From: CALMFG01 sp963666035
Lineage (GTDB): Bacteria; Bacillota; Clostridia; Christensenellales; CALMFG01
Direction: 5' to 3'
DNA length: 17,709 nucleotides
NCBI GenBank assembly: GCA_963666035.2
Contig: CAXXJI010000017.1
Location: 1 to 17,709 of the forward strand
The notes beneath the pieces are model-generated. The model was not told the origin of the DNA and did not search any database. It worked only from the letters and a program-made list of their open reading frames with translations. Position numbers and translations under genes: made by a program. The stretch's first letter is position 1. Every line of letters begins with the position of its first letter. Positions 9,601-15,034 of this stretch are shown piece after piece.

Positions 9601-10087
9601 AGAAAATAAAAATATCGATGAATATATTACTGTAGAAAAAAATGATGCAGACGGGTCTGATATATTTGGATACTTAGGAAAGCATACTAAGCGTGATAAA
9701 ACCGCAATTGTTGATAAAACTGTTGACAGTGCATTGGATGCGTTAATTAGTCTTGGAGGAACAGAAAAGAAAAGTACGAGTGAGGAGATATCATATACTA
9801 AAAAAATGCTTACACTAATAGAAAAAGGTTATATGTATAATATCAATATTGTTCTAACCTGTTCAGGATATGTGGATTTAAAGGATTATAAATACACAAT
9901 ACTTGATAAGTTTCCAAATCGAATTCTTTTTTCAATGAATGATCAAGATGCAGATAGAATTATAAGCGATGTTAAAACATCTAGTTTAAAGGATAACATG
10001 GCTGTTTATACGGATGGCATACGAGACCCAATCCAATTTAAACCATTTATAATTGATGAAAATATCGAACAAAAACAGGAGGTGTAA
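6611..10087 (+). CDS. FtsK/SpoIIIE-type ATPase of a type-VII-secretion-like system
   Basis: ATG 6611 is preferred to the in-frame TTG 6602 because AGGG at 6598-6601 suits it. The product has 1158 residues. Residues 1 to about 570 are charged and largely helical or coiled-coil, with no membrane helix or FHA domain evident. An FtsK/SpoIIIE motor follows: Walker A GSTGSGKST (587-595), Walker B ILVVMDEFQ (acidic pair D694/E695), then the FILSTQ sensor segment. A second motor-like module (about 880-1100) is degenerate: NILISGSGLLMDRL lacks the GKS/T, and LIINNF replaces a Walker B acid. Tandem motors with inactive downstream copies are typical of EssC/EccC, the T7SS ATPase. Unlike those, this protein appears soluble, so membrane anchoring may come from the DGTII-tagged membrane proteins. 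A DNA-translocating role is less likely given the neighbouring WXG100-sized and toxin genes. Confidence 0.88.
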   Translation: MNVENYNTARVLSEIKGTLDRTALALYDNDAKFDMEKVRLLEGYNERQNEVISEFTTKIAKLNRDSGDLLELIDTMVNEMEIFDSELCLVDAAYKARRRRKVKIEVDRELMESENKEDFYNEIVRLREEAKTIAEKCARSTHVRVIQEVGMLLSSKRMKDYGRLCEIISTASLLRDYAFYTVPRDIEDQRDFLRSSQDIEVERISDVVAGWVIDNEDDHIDSYNQIVTSAIDAIECLLTEKDYQRILNWRNNFKSIANNALINIVEIGSFEVKLDYLEDFDEVVALLETHLGFCYSNARIKLPALIDLSQNTNMFFISDEPHSSKEVIHSVLFSLLSNAPAELQKLYLISPEVGTEGFQSFLPLISNEITRDKIIVGKVATQREDIKKKLDTLNEYIDMVSQGKFVQYESIFDYNLRAIETKEALRTICILDFPKYFNEIYMLEMLYNIVRNGWKYGVNVIIEYNEKHDEHNDRNKEQIKRIMDECNIIRKENEGWSFNTLVQTQFYNSPAQTDIERLKESLSLQINSNKEKAISIERINPREGWFEGSTQKKISIPIGKNELGEIQFFEVGNDVSDGISHYAMVVGSTGSGKSTLLHTLVLNAITTYSPDEINLYILDFKNGTEFKRYGEKRIPHIKVLGLDAMQEYGKSVLDELWEIMTERSRIFKGKLVNDISEYRQKTGENLPRILVVMDEFQVLFNEDTNRKVAADCGNRMAEFISLARVYGIHFILSTQTMSRLRTGYSLPKATIAEMHVRIGLKCTGVEAELVFGDRNGRMAEDKMKTEEKGRAAYTENDLIGNIIGLKVAYAANSIKDKILSEVETQFINFPVRVPTRVFDASEVPRLSECKQYNSIEKDSNNEQVVYLGEAIRIGDPVAITFTRKKRSNILISGSGLLMDRLVSTYLENVLKHGSTVYLINGAQIIEEPIEEGMGCLLEFGEALIKNAQNNEDILKIIDSVYDVFASRNSNPESVRGTKTTHLIINNFQWMEILKRILENKNIDEYITVEKNDADGSDIFGYLGKHTKRDKTAIVDKTVDSALDALISLGGTEKKSTSEEISYTKKMLTLIEKGYMYNINIVLTCSGYVDLKDYKYTILDKFPNRILFSMNDQDADRIISDVKTSSLKDNMAVYTDGIRDPIQFKPFIIDENIEQKQEV

Positions 10088-10088
10088 A

Positions 10089-10364
10089 ATGTCAAAAGCA
10101 TCAGTATCAATTGCTGCACTTGAACAAATGAAAGCTAAAATGAACAAGTTTAAGGACGCACAGAATACGATCATTGGATCACTGATGAGAGATTATATTG
10201 CCGCTGGAGATGAATGGGACGACGCAAAGTATACGGAACTCGGAACAGTACTCGATGGGGTTATCAATGCGATGAAGAGGACGGAAGAAACTATTAATTC
10301 CGCGAATAGTAAAATCGACAGGCTACGTGGCCATGTAGATGATTATAATAGTACCCGATTTTAA
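10089..10364 (+). CDS. WXG100-like small helical protein
   Basis: ATG 10089 follows AGGAGG (10077-10082) and sits one base after the ATPase stop, so translation is probably coupled. The 91-residue product has no signal peptide and looks like two helices joined at a turn near DEWDDAKY (about residues 40-47), the layout of WXG100/ESAT-6 proteins. The W-x-G tripeptide itself is replaced by W-D-D, and there is no clear YxxxD/E export signal in the last residues. I infer a secretion partner or structural substrate of the upstream ATPase. Assignment rests on size, helical pattern and position. Confidence 0.8.
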   Translation: MSKASVSIAALEQMKAKMNKFKDAQNTIIGSLMRDYIAAGDEWDDAKYTELGTVLDGVINAMKRTEETINSANSKIDRLRGHVDDYNSTRF

Positions 10365-10394
10365 TCGAATTGTCTTCTTGAATAAGGAGGAAGA

Positions 10395-10808
10395 ATGACA
10401 AAAGTCAATACAGATGTTGGGCCCTTATATGAAATAAAGGAAGCATTGGTTCAATTTCGAGAAAGAATATCGCATTCTATCAGAGGTTGCATTTCTTTTT
10501 TAGCAGATAAAGAGCAGGAAGCATTAAGAAATCTGGGGAAAATGGCTGAAGCAATTGAAGATATGCCAAGATCGAACAGAGATGAAGAAAATGAGTATAA
10601 AAGGGCATTGGAGAAAGTAAAACATGCAAGAGAGGAACTAATGCGGTTTTTAGCCATAAAAAAAGATTTTTTGCAGCAGTTTACCGAGTTAGGTGTCGAA
10701 GAAGATGCTGAAGGAGCATCAGCATCTGTATCTAAATTGATTGCGTCATTAGAAGAATACTTGGGTGAATCTTTTGATCAAGGCACAAGTTATACATTTA
10801 GAAGATAG
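10395..10808 (+). CDS. stand-alone copy of the toxin's N-terminal helical domain
   Basis: ATG 10395 follows AAGGAGG (10384-10390). The 137-residue protein is almost wholly helical. Its start (VNTDVGPLYEIKEALVQFRE) aligns closely with the upstream-extended start of the next gene's product (INTSEAPLYNIKKGLADFKD), and both end near a similar SLEEYLGE / ILEDYLSE segment. It therefore looks like a free-standing version of the delivery domain that the toxin carries as a fusion. By analogy with LXG toxins and their small partners in T7SS, it may pair with the toxin's N-terminus or be a toxin-free structural component. The family is not recognised by name. Confidence 0.8.
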   Translation: MTKVNTDVGPLYEIKEALVQFRERISHSIRGCISFLADKEQEALRNLGKMAEAIEDMPRSNRDEENEYKRALEKVKHAREELMRFLAIKKDFLQQFTELGVEEDAEGASASVSKLIASLEEYLGESFDQGTSYTFRR

Positions 10809-10850
10809 ACACTCAGTTAATTTTATATAAAATATGCAAGGTGAACCGAC

Positions 10851-11828
10851 ATTAATACAAGCGAAGCACCATTATATAATATTAAAAAAGGCTTAGCTGA
10901 CTTTAAAGACCGATATCAAGTGTTTTTCAGAGATATTACACGGTATCTAGAAAATATCAGTTGTGAAATTGAAACATCTGTAGCGAAGAAAGAAGCCTAT
11001 GTTAGCAGTCTTCTGGACTCGAGAAATGACCAAGATACCCGAGAAATTGCTGAAGACGATTTAGCGCAGGCAAAAGCGCTTGCCAGTGCTTTCTTCATTT
11101 TGCGGGATAATTTTATTTCAGAAGTTAAAGAAATAGATTATGATGATCTTGATAAAAACATAGTAACTGTTTCAAAATGTATCAGTATACTTGAAGATTA
11201 TTTAAGCGAAAATATTAATACAGAATTGGGCAATAGAAATACGATTTCGTCAGAGGAGAGCCAGAGGGAAGAGCAATTGGGGAACCGCGCAATTGCTAAA
11301 TTATACGAGAGCGCGCAAGAATGGGTTGCTGGATTATCCTCATATCAAAAACAAGCAGTTACAGCTTATACAAGCGAAGTTAATAATTGCTACGGTAATA
11401 TTAATCGAGTTTTGCGCGGGCAAGAAACCAATTTCCAAAACAACAACGGCAATACTTCCGAAACGCTCCATTCAGCACTTGACCAGGCGCGAATAAATGA
11501 AGGGATTACGTCGTACAGATACATCAATAGTGCTGAGTATGATTGGATTGCTAGTCGCACAGACGAACAGTTGGTTGGTACAGTATTTGTCGACAGAGGA
11601 TTTGTGAGTACCAGCCTTGATCCAGAGATTCCAATATTCAGAAATCGGGATACTCTACTCAGAATACATATGCCACAAGGGACTAGAGCCGCGAATATCG
11701 AAAGTCTAAGCGCAATGGGGCCTTGCGAAAGAGAGGTATTGATGGACAGAGGGCAAGTGTTCCGTATTACCCGTGTATCTCGCCAGGGACGGAGGAGAAT
11801 TATTGATGTTGAGACATCAGTATTATGA
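10851..11828 (+). CDS. ADP-ribosyltransferase toxin with secretion-type N-terminal domain
   Basis: The first standard start, GTG 10920, has no ribosome binding site. The frame is open upstream to TGA 10842-10844, and codons 10851-10919 encode residues homologous to the neighbouring 137-residue protein. ATT 10851, seven bases after AAGGTG (10838-10843), is thus the likely initiator, giving 325 residues. The first 130 or so form the shared helical domain. The C-terminal 165 form an ADP-ribosyltransferase of the R-S-E class (ADPrib_exo_Tox, VIP2/C3-like): arginine in TSYRY (R223), STS in GFVSTSLDP (253-255), and the catalytic E-R-E (293-295) in CEREVLMDRGQ. Such enzymes transfer ADP-ribose from NAD to a target protein. 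There is no signal peptide, so export is presumably by the neighbouring system. The target is unknown. Confidence 0.88.
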   Translation: MNTSEAPLYNIKKGLADFKDRYQVFFRDITRYLENISCEIETSVAKKEAYVSSLLDSRNDQDTREIAEDDLAQAKALASAFFILRDNFISEVKEIDYDDLDKNIVTVSKCISILEDYLSENINTELGNRNTISSEESQREEQLGNRAIAKLYESAQEWVAGLSSYQKQAVTAYTSEVNNCYGNINRVLRGQETNFQNNNGNTSETLHSALDQARINEGITSYRYINSAEYDWIASRTDEQLVGTVFVDRGFVSTSLDPEIPIFRNRDTLLRIHMPQGTRAANIESLSAMGPCEREVLMDRGQVFRITRVSRQGRRRIIDVETSVL

Positions 11829-11845
11829 TGAGAAGGAGCAGAATT

Positions 11846-12028
11846 ATGAGCGACCGATTTGGTTATAAAAAAGGTGAAGTAGAGTTTGGAAATTCACAAT
11901 GTGATTTTTGTGAATATAACAATCCAGAAAACATCTATCAGTGTGTTAAGTATCCCCAAAAAAAGCCAGAGGATATTGTGAAAACACTCAGACAATGCAA
12001 ATATTTAAAAATTAAAGTCGGTCTGTAG
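11846..12028 (+). CDS. 60-residue four-cysteine protein, candidate immunity or adaptor
   Basis: ATG 11846 after AAGGAG (11833-11838) gives a 60-residue product. An in-frame ATG at 11825 overlaps the toxin stop but lacks a ribosome binding site. Cysteines C19, C22, C33 and C50 (QCDFCEY ... YQCVKY ... RQCKYL) are spaced as a small zinc site. The gene follows the toxin by 17 bases, the usual place of an immunity gene. I infer an immunity protein, with a zinc-binding adaptor as the alternative. I cannot name the family. Confidence 0.75.
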   Translation: MSDRFGYKKGEVEFGNSQCDFCEYNNPENIYQCVKYPQKKPEDIVKTLRQCKYLKIKVGL

Positions 12029-12059
12029 AGAAGTCAAAATTCAAAGGGGTATTTTATCA

Positions 12060-12458
12060 TTGAATAACGAAAGAAGTAAAACATTAATTAGGATTGCAGA
12101 TGATGGAACAATCATCAGAGAGCGAGCAACTGAAAGACAAAGTGAAGAAACATCACCACTGGAAGAAAGAAATCTTGACTATGGTATCCAAAACAGAACA
12201 ACGGGAAATAACGCATTGAAAAACAGCATTATCTGGGGGGTACTAAATCTATTATTTGCCTTTTGGCTCATTGGCGTTTTTGGGGTAGCTAATGCATACT
12301 CTGCGTACAAAGCAGCGAAAAACAATAACACAATTGAATATTATAAAAGGATTAAAAAAGCGAAAGATTTTTTTTTCATAGGCTTGGGAGTGGTTATTTT
12401 AATCAATGTAATACTATGGATTGCAAGCTTATTTCCTAACGCATTAATGGCCAGTTAA
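12060..12458 (+). CDS. CD225/dispanin-like two-helix membrane protein with DGTIIR tag
   Basis: TTG 12060 follows AAAGGGG (12043-12049). The 132-residue product begins with IRIADDGTIIR (residues 10-20), then a polar stretch to about 55. Two membrane helices follow (about 57-80 and 104-124). Between and around them the pattern GVFGVANAYSAYKAAKNN and YYKRIKKAKDFFFIGLG resembles the CD225/dispanin family, where G-x-x-A-x-x-Y-S-x-K and S/A-K-K-A-K follow the first helix. These proteins insert in membranes as hairpins. In bacteria their role is poorly known and they recur beside secretion genes. Here it may help anchor or protect against the toxin. The tag links it to the proteins from 5793 and 13172. 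Confidence 0.75.
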   Translation: MNNERSKTLIRIADDGTIIRERATERQSEETSPLEERNLDYGIQNRTTGNNALKNSIIWGVLNLLFAFWLIGVFGVANAYSAYKAAKNNNTIEYYKRIKKAKDFFFIGLGVVILINVILWIASLFPNALMAS

Positions 12459-12504
12459 TAAAGTATATTTATAAAAGCACCACACAAGTGGGGATTATGC
12501 TTAC

Positions 12505-13128
12505 ATGATGCGTTATATAGGCGAGGAGATGCTTTTGGTAACCAGAAAACAGCAATGTATTGAGAATAAGGCAGCTGATCAAGTAAGGAAAAATATTAAG
12601 CGATTCATGTTAGCCGCTTTTGGATTACTATTATCGCTTTTTATCATTTTTTTATCAATCAAATATTCTGATACAATTAAAGAATGGAAGCAGTATGGTT
12701 TTTTGGGATTATTTGCAGGTTGCTTCTTAACAAATGCATCAATTTTTATGCCTACTATCAGTATCGCGCTGGTTGTGTCTTGTGCTTATTCTTTGAACCC
12801 GTTTCTGTGTGGCATAATTGGAGGTTTTGGAACTGCATGTGGAGAACTTGTAGGATATGCTTTTGGAAGAAGCGGCCGAGCAGTAATGGGGAACAATCGT
12901 TTTTTTAATCGAATAGAAACTTTTACAGGTAAGTACGCTTTTCTATCCGTATTACTTTTTTCATTTCTCCCGATTCCTATTTTTGATATTGTTGGTGTTG
13001 CATGTGGGATAAGCCGCGTTAAAGTAGCATATTTTTTTACTCCTTGCGTGATCGGGAAAGTCATTAAAATGATTATTATTGCTTATTTCAGTAGCAAATT
13101 CAATATAAGTCCTCTTGAAAGCTTTTAA
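12505..13128 (+). CDS. VTT-domain (DedA/SNARE-associated Golgi type) membrane protein
   Basis: The 207-residue form from ATG 12505 has an N-terminal helix (about residues 34-52) and a VTT-type core. The core shows re-entrant-like segments FMPTISIALVVS, then GELVGYAFGRSG, then FLPIPIFDIVGVACG and a GK-containing last helix. Related proteins (DedA, YqaA, TMEM41/VMP1) move or scramble lipids or act as membrane transporters. The start is uncertain: ATG 12505 has a GGGG-type site, while AGGAG at 12524-12528 would suit TTG 12535. It lies between two DGTII-tagged membrane protein genes but lacks the tag itself. It could be a toxin-resistance or membrane-homeostasis component, or a passenger. Confidence 0.78.
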   Translation: MMRYIGEEMLLVTRKQQCIENKAADQVRKNIKRFMLAAFGLLLSLFIIFLSIKYSDTIKEWKQYGFLGLFAGCFLTNASIFMPTISIALVVSCAYSLNPFLCGIIGGFGTACGELVGYAFGRSGRAVMGNNRFFNRIETFTGKYAFLSVLLFSFLPIPIFDIVGVACGISRVKVAYFFTPCVIGKVIKMIIIAYFSSKFNISPLESF

Positions 13129-13171
13129 TCTTCTGATTGACTCGTAAATCCATTTATTATAGGTGTATATT

Positions 13172-13795
13172 ATGGTAAAAATTAAAGATGATGGAACGAT
13201 AATCACTGGCCGATATAGTGAAGGGAATGAAATATCTTCAAAAAGGTCAAAGATACTAATTATTGTTATTAGCGTTGTTATTTTGGTTGGCATAATATTT
13301 ACTATCATACAATGTCAAACGAACAATACGGAGTATGAAATATACTATGATGAGGCTGAAGATATAGCTAGTTTTTCGGAGAATAACAATTACGATGCAG
13401 GTGAAAATGAAAGTTCGTTGCTAACTATAGATGAATACATGGGATATTGGGAGGGATATTATAATAATAACTCTGGGGTAATGGATTTAACGATTAATTT
13501 ATATGATTATGAGCAGGATAATACAAGAGGTTATAATGAGTTTTTGGTAACTGCCGAATTTATTTTTTCACCTAGACCAGGAAGAAACAGTGGCGGTAAA
13601 TCAGGAAAGTATTTGATGAGGGGATATATAAATGTTGAAAGTGGTTATATTTGGATGGTTGGTAAATACTGGTTAAGCACTCAACCTAGTGGATATAACA
13701 TGCTAGATATTGAAGGAGAGATTGATTTGTCGAATGGTACATTTAATGGGAGACTAAAAAGAGATAAAAATACTGGATTCTGGTTAGAAAGATAG
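13172..13795 (+). CDS. single-pass membrane protein with DGTII tag and beta-rich outer domain
   Basis: ATG 13172 after ATAGGTG is preferred to the in-frame GTG 13163. The 207-residue protein opens with VKIKDDGTIITGR, then a membrane helix at about residues 27-46, an acidic asparagine-rich linker (50-85) and a beta-rich domain (about 88-207). That domain runs from YMGYWEGYY through LVTAEFIFSP, GKYLMRGYI, WLSTQPSGY and LDIEGEIDLSNGTFNGRL to GFWLER. The W-x-G-x-Y opening and G-x-W/L-x-R closing pattern recalls a lipocalin-like or beta-sandwich domain seen in varied bacterial proteins, known to me only from memory. By the positive-inside rule the tag is cytoplasmic and the beta domain outside, a suitable layout for a receptor, adhesin or immunity protein. 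It is the last gene of the locus. Confidence 0.78.
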   Translation: MVKIKDDGTIITGRYSEGNEISSKRSKILIIVISVVILVGIIFTIIQCQTNNTEYEIYYDEAEDIASFSENNNYDAGENESSLLTIDEYMGYWEGYYNNNSGVMDLTINLYDYEQDNTRGYNEFLVTAEFIFSPRPGRNSGGKSGKYLMRGYINVESGYIWMVGKYWLSTQPSGYNMLDIEGEIDLSNGTFNGRLKRDKNTGFWLER

Positions 13796-13968
13796 TGTTA
13801 ACGTGAAACGCGATAATGGACACTTTTAAATTAGAATTTATGGAAGGAAATAGCTCATTTATCATATTGACTGCAGTAATGACTGCAGTAGGGATAAACC
13901 TATAAGGACTTATATAAACTTAGAAGGACGATCTAGTCACGAAAAAGGGCTTAGAAGGACTTAGATAA
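13796..13968. repeat. short degenerate repeats before the tRNA-like copies
   Basis: No gene is visible. GACTGCAGTA occurs twice near 13870-13890. ATAAACCTATAAG and CTTAGAAGGAC each recur within 13895-13980. TGGACACTTTT near 13815, with neighbouring ATTAGAAT, is shared with 16661-16680. The stretch looks like recombinase-linked or integration-edge debris. Confidence 0.4.
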
Positions 13969-13991
13969 ACCTATAAGAGCTTGACTCGTGG

Positions 13992-14052
13992 AATTGGAAA
14001 TCGTGTTTACGTGATGAGCGTAACGAGGGTTCAAATCCCTTCCTCTCTGCCA
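13992..14052 (+). pseudogene. class II tRNA (Leu/Ser-like) 3' fragment; left 61-bp direct repeat
   Basis: These 61 bases are identical to 16580-16640. The 3' half (GGGTTCAAATCCC loop-stem and CTCTCTGCCA end with encoded CCA) is clearly tRNA. The long GTTTACG...CGTAAC arm points to a class II tRNA. The GTGGAATTGG just before resembles a tRNA-Leu D-arm, but the anticodon stem is lost. tRNA 3' ends are favoured integration sites, so this may be a core attachment site. Confidence 0.65.
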
Positions 14053-14055
14053 GAA

Positions 14056-14113
14056 GTGCAATATATTGATTATTCGTTGAACGATTGGTCTACATATTGC
14101 GCTTTTTATTTTT
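14056..14113 (+). terminator. intrinsic terminator after tRNA fragment copy 1
   Basis: GTGCAATAT (14056-14064) pairs with ATATTGCGC (14094-14102, one G-T pair), and an inner TCGTTGAACGA hairpin forms the loop. TTTTTATTTTT follows. It is conserved in copy 2. Confidence 0.65.
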
Positions 14114-14281
14114 CTGAAAAAATCTAGTTTATACCAAATAGGTCGAATGACTGCAACTGGGACTGCAACAGGAAAAATTGAGCGGATATTTTTGTCCGCA
14201 GCCACCTGTCGTTCTCAAAATAGAAATTGTTTGGCTTTTGTCCAGATTGTTTTTTGCATTTTATTTTTGAGGCTCACAGGG

Positions 14282-14526
14282 ACCTATAAGAGCTTGACTC
14301 GTGGAATTGGAAACCCAAGTTTACGTGATGAGCGCAGGCGAGGGTTCGCGTGCCCTTGAGGGTGCAAATCCCTTCCTCTCTGCCAGAAGTGCAATATATT
14401 GATTATTCGTTGAACGATTGGTCTACATATTGCACTTTTTATTTTTATGAAAAAAATCTAGTTTATACCAAATAGGCCGAATGACTGCAACTGGGACTGC
14501 AACCGGAAAAGTAAAGCGGATATTTT
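14282..14526 (+). repeat. repeat copy 2: altered tRNA 3'-end fragment, terminator and tail
   Basis: This second copy runs from ACCTATAAGAGC to AGCGGATATTTT. Its tRNA part (14305-14385) differs by an inserted segment containing GGGTTCGCGTGCCC before the T-arm-like GGTGCAAATCCC, but it ends in the same CTCTCTGCCA. The downstream terminator and tail are nearly identical to copy 1. Duplication followed by divergence is the simplest reading. Confidence 0.7.
14389..14446 (+). terminator. intrinsic terminator after tRNA fragment copy 2
   Basis: GTGCAATAT (14389-14397) pairs perfectly with ATATTGCAC (14427-14435), followed by TTTTTATTTTT. The perfect pair here against a G-T pair in copy 1 supports stem conservation. 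Confidence 0.7.
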
Positions 14527-14654
14527 GGTTGAACACCACATAACAGGAACACAATGGAATATTGAACATACAAGATGCTTGATTCTGGGGAGGAGGAAGA
14601 CTATCCTATCCATCTTTTTATGATGAGAATTTGTCAATTCATATGTAAAATATG

Positions 14655-14734
14655 GTAGAATAGTATCAATTATTGAACAAACGCGAAACTGCTCGTAGAA
14701 TAGTATCAATTGTTGAACAAACGCGAGACTGCTC
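14655..14734. repeat. two tandem 40-bp direct repeats
   Basis: GTAGAATAGTATCAATT... at 14655-14694 is repeated at 14695-14734 with two base differences. The unit ends GCGARACTGCTC. It could be a local duplication or paired protein-binding sites. Confidence 0.75.
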
Positions 14735-14882
14735 TTAACTGGCAGGCTTTCTGCTCCACTAACTGTAGCACTTGGTGGAGCAATTATTGTTGGGGAGTAT
14801 ATCGAAATTATGGACTGTTTGATAAGAGAATTTGATTTAGAATAATCCACTTGGACATTTCTACTAGTAATTTGAGTGTTAT

Positions 14883-14903
14883 TTGCTCGAAATTCTCGAG
14901 CAA
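14883..14903. repeat. perfect inverted repeat, 8-bp arms
   Basis: TTGCTCGA (14883-14890) and TCGAGCAA (14896-14903) flank AATTC. No T run follows on either strand, so it is not a standard terminator. It lies about 130 bases beyond the end of the minus-strand gene pair. Confidence 0.45.
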
Positions 14904-15034
14904 TGCTTGTTGAGAATGTTGCTTAATTGGTTTCCACGTGCCCTGTAATATTTTTGCGCTCCGTTGGCACCAGCAAGAGGATACGAAGAAGGAATTTCGA
15001 AATTTGCTCCCGTTTTTGCATGATTATGAATGGA

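Larger units (their letters stand above)
13969..14192 (+). repeat. repeat copy 1: tRNA 3'-end fragment, terminator and tail
   Basis: This unit starts with ACCTATAAGAGC and contains a tRNA-derived piece (13990-14052) with a D-arm-like GTGGAATTGG, a variable-arm-like hairpin, the T-arm GGGTTCAAATCCC and the acceptor end CCTCTCTGCCA. It also carries a terminator and the tail with GACTGCAACTGGGACTGCAAC. A second copy with about 20 extra bases inside the tRNA part begins 313 bases downstream. The 5' acceptor strand and the anticodon arm are missing, so this is not a working tRNA. Confidence 0.75.
14527..15034 (+). pseudogene. decayed region with coding-like fragments, no intact gene
   Basis: Short open stretches with protein-like composition occur in changing + strand frames. 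One at about 14730-14843 encodes LTGRLSAPLTVALGGAIIVG and ends in a TAA. Another at 14914-15034 includes EFRNLLPFLHDYEWIIAPN and runs into the opposite-strand nucleotidyltransferase gene. Neither has a start codon with a ribosome binding site. I read these as remnants, family unknown. Confidence 0.3.

Noticed and set aside
10053..10088. Longer start for the WXG100-sized protein at 10053
   Set aside because: It would overlap the ATPase 3' end. ATG 10089 follows a perfect AGGAGG with normal spacing.
11293..11496. + strand frame inside the toxin gene
   Set aside because: It is a frame-shadow of the ADP-ribosyltransferase coding sequence and has no supporting signal.
13951..14205. Minus-strand 84-codon frame containing GRDLNPRY
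   Set aside because: This peptide is the well-known false translation of a tRNA 3' end; the DNA is the tRNA-like repeat.
14458..14850. Minus-strand 130-codon frame
   Set aside because: It crosses the tandem repeat and the tRNA-linked tail, has low-complexity composition and no ribosome binding site that I can see.
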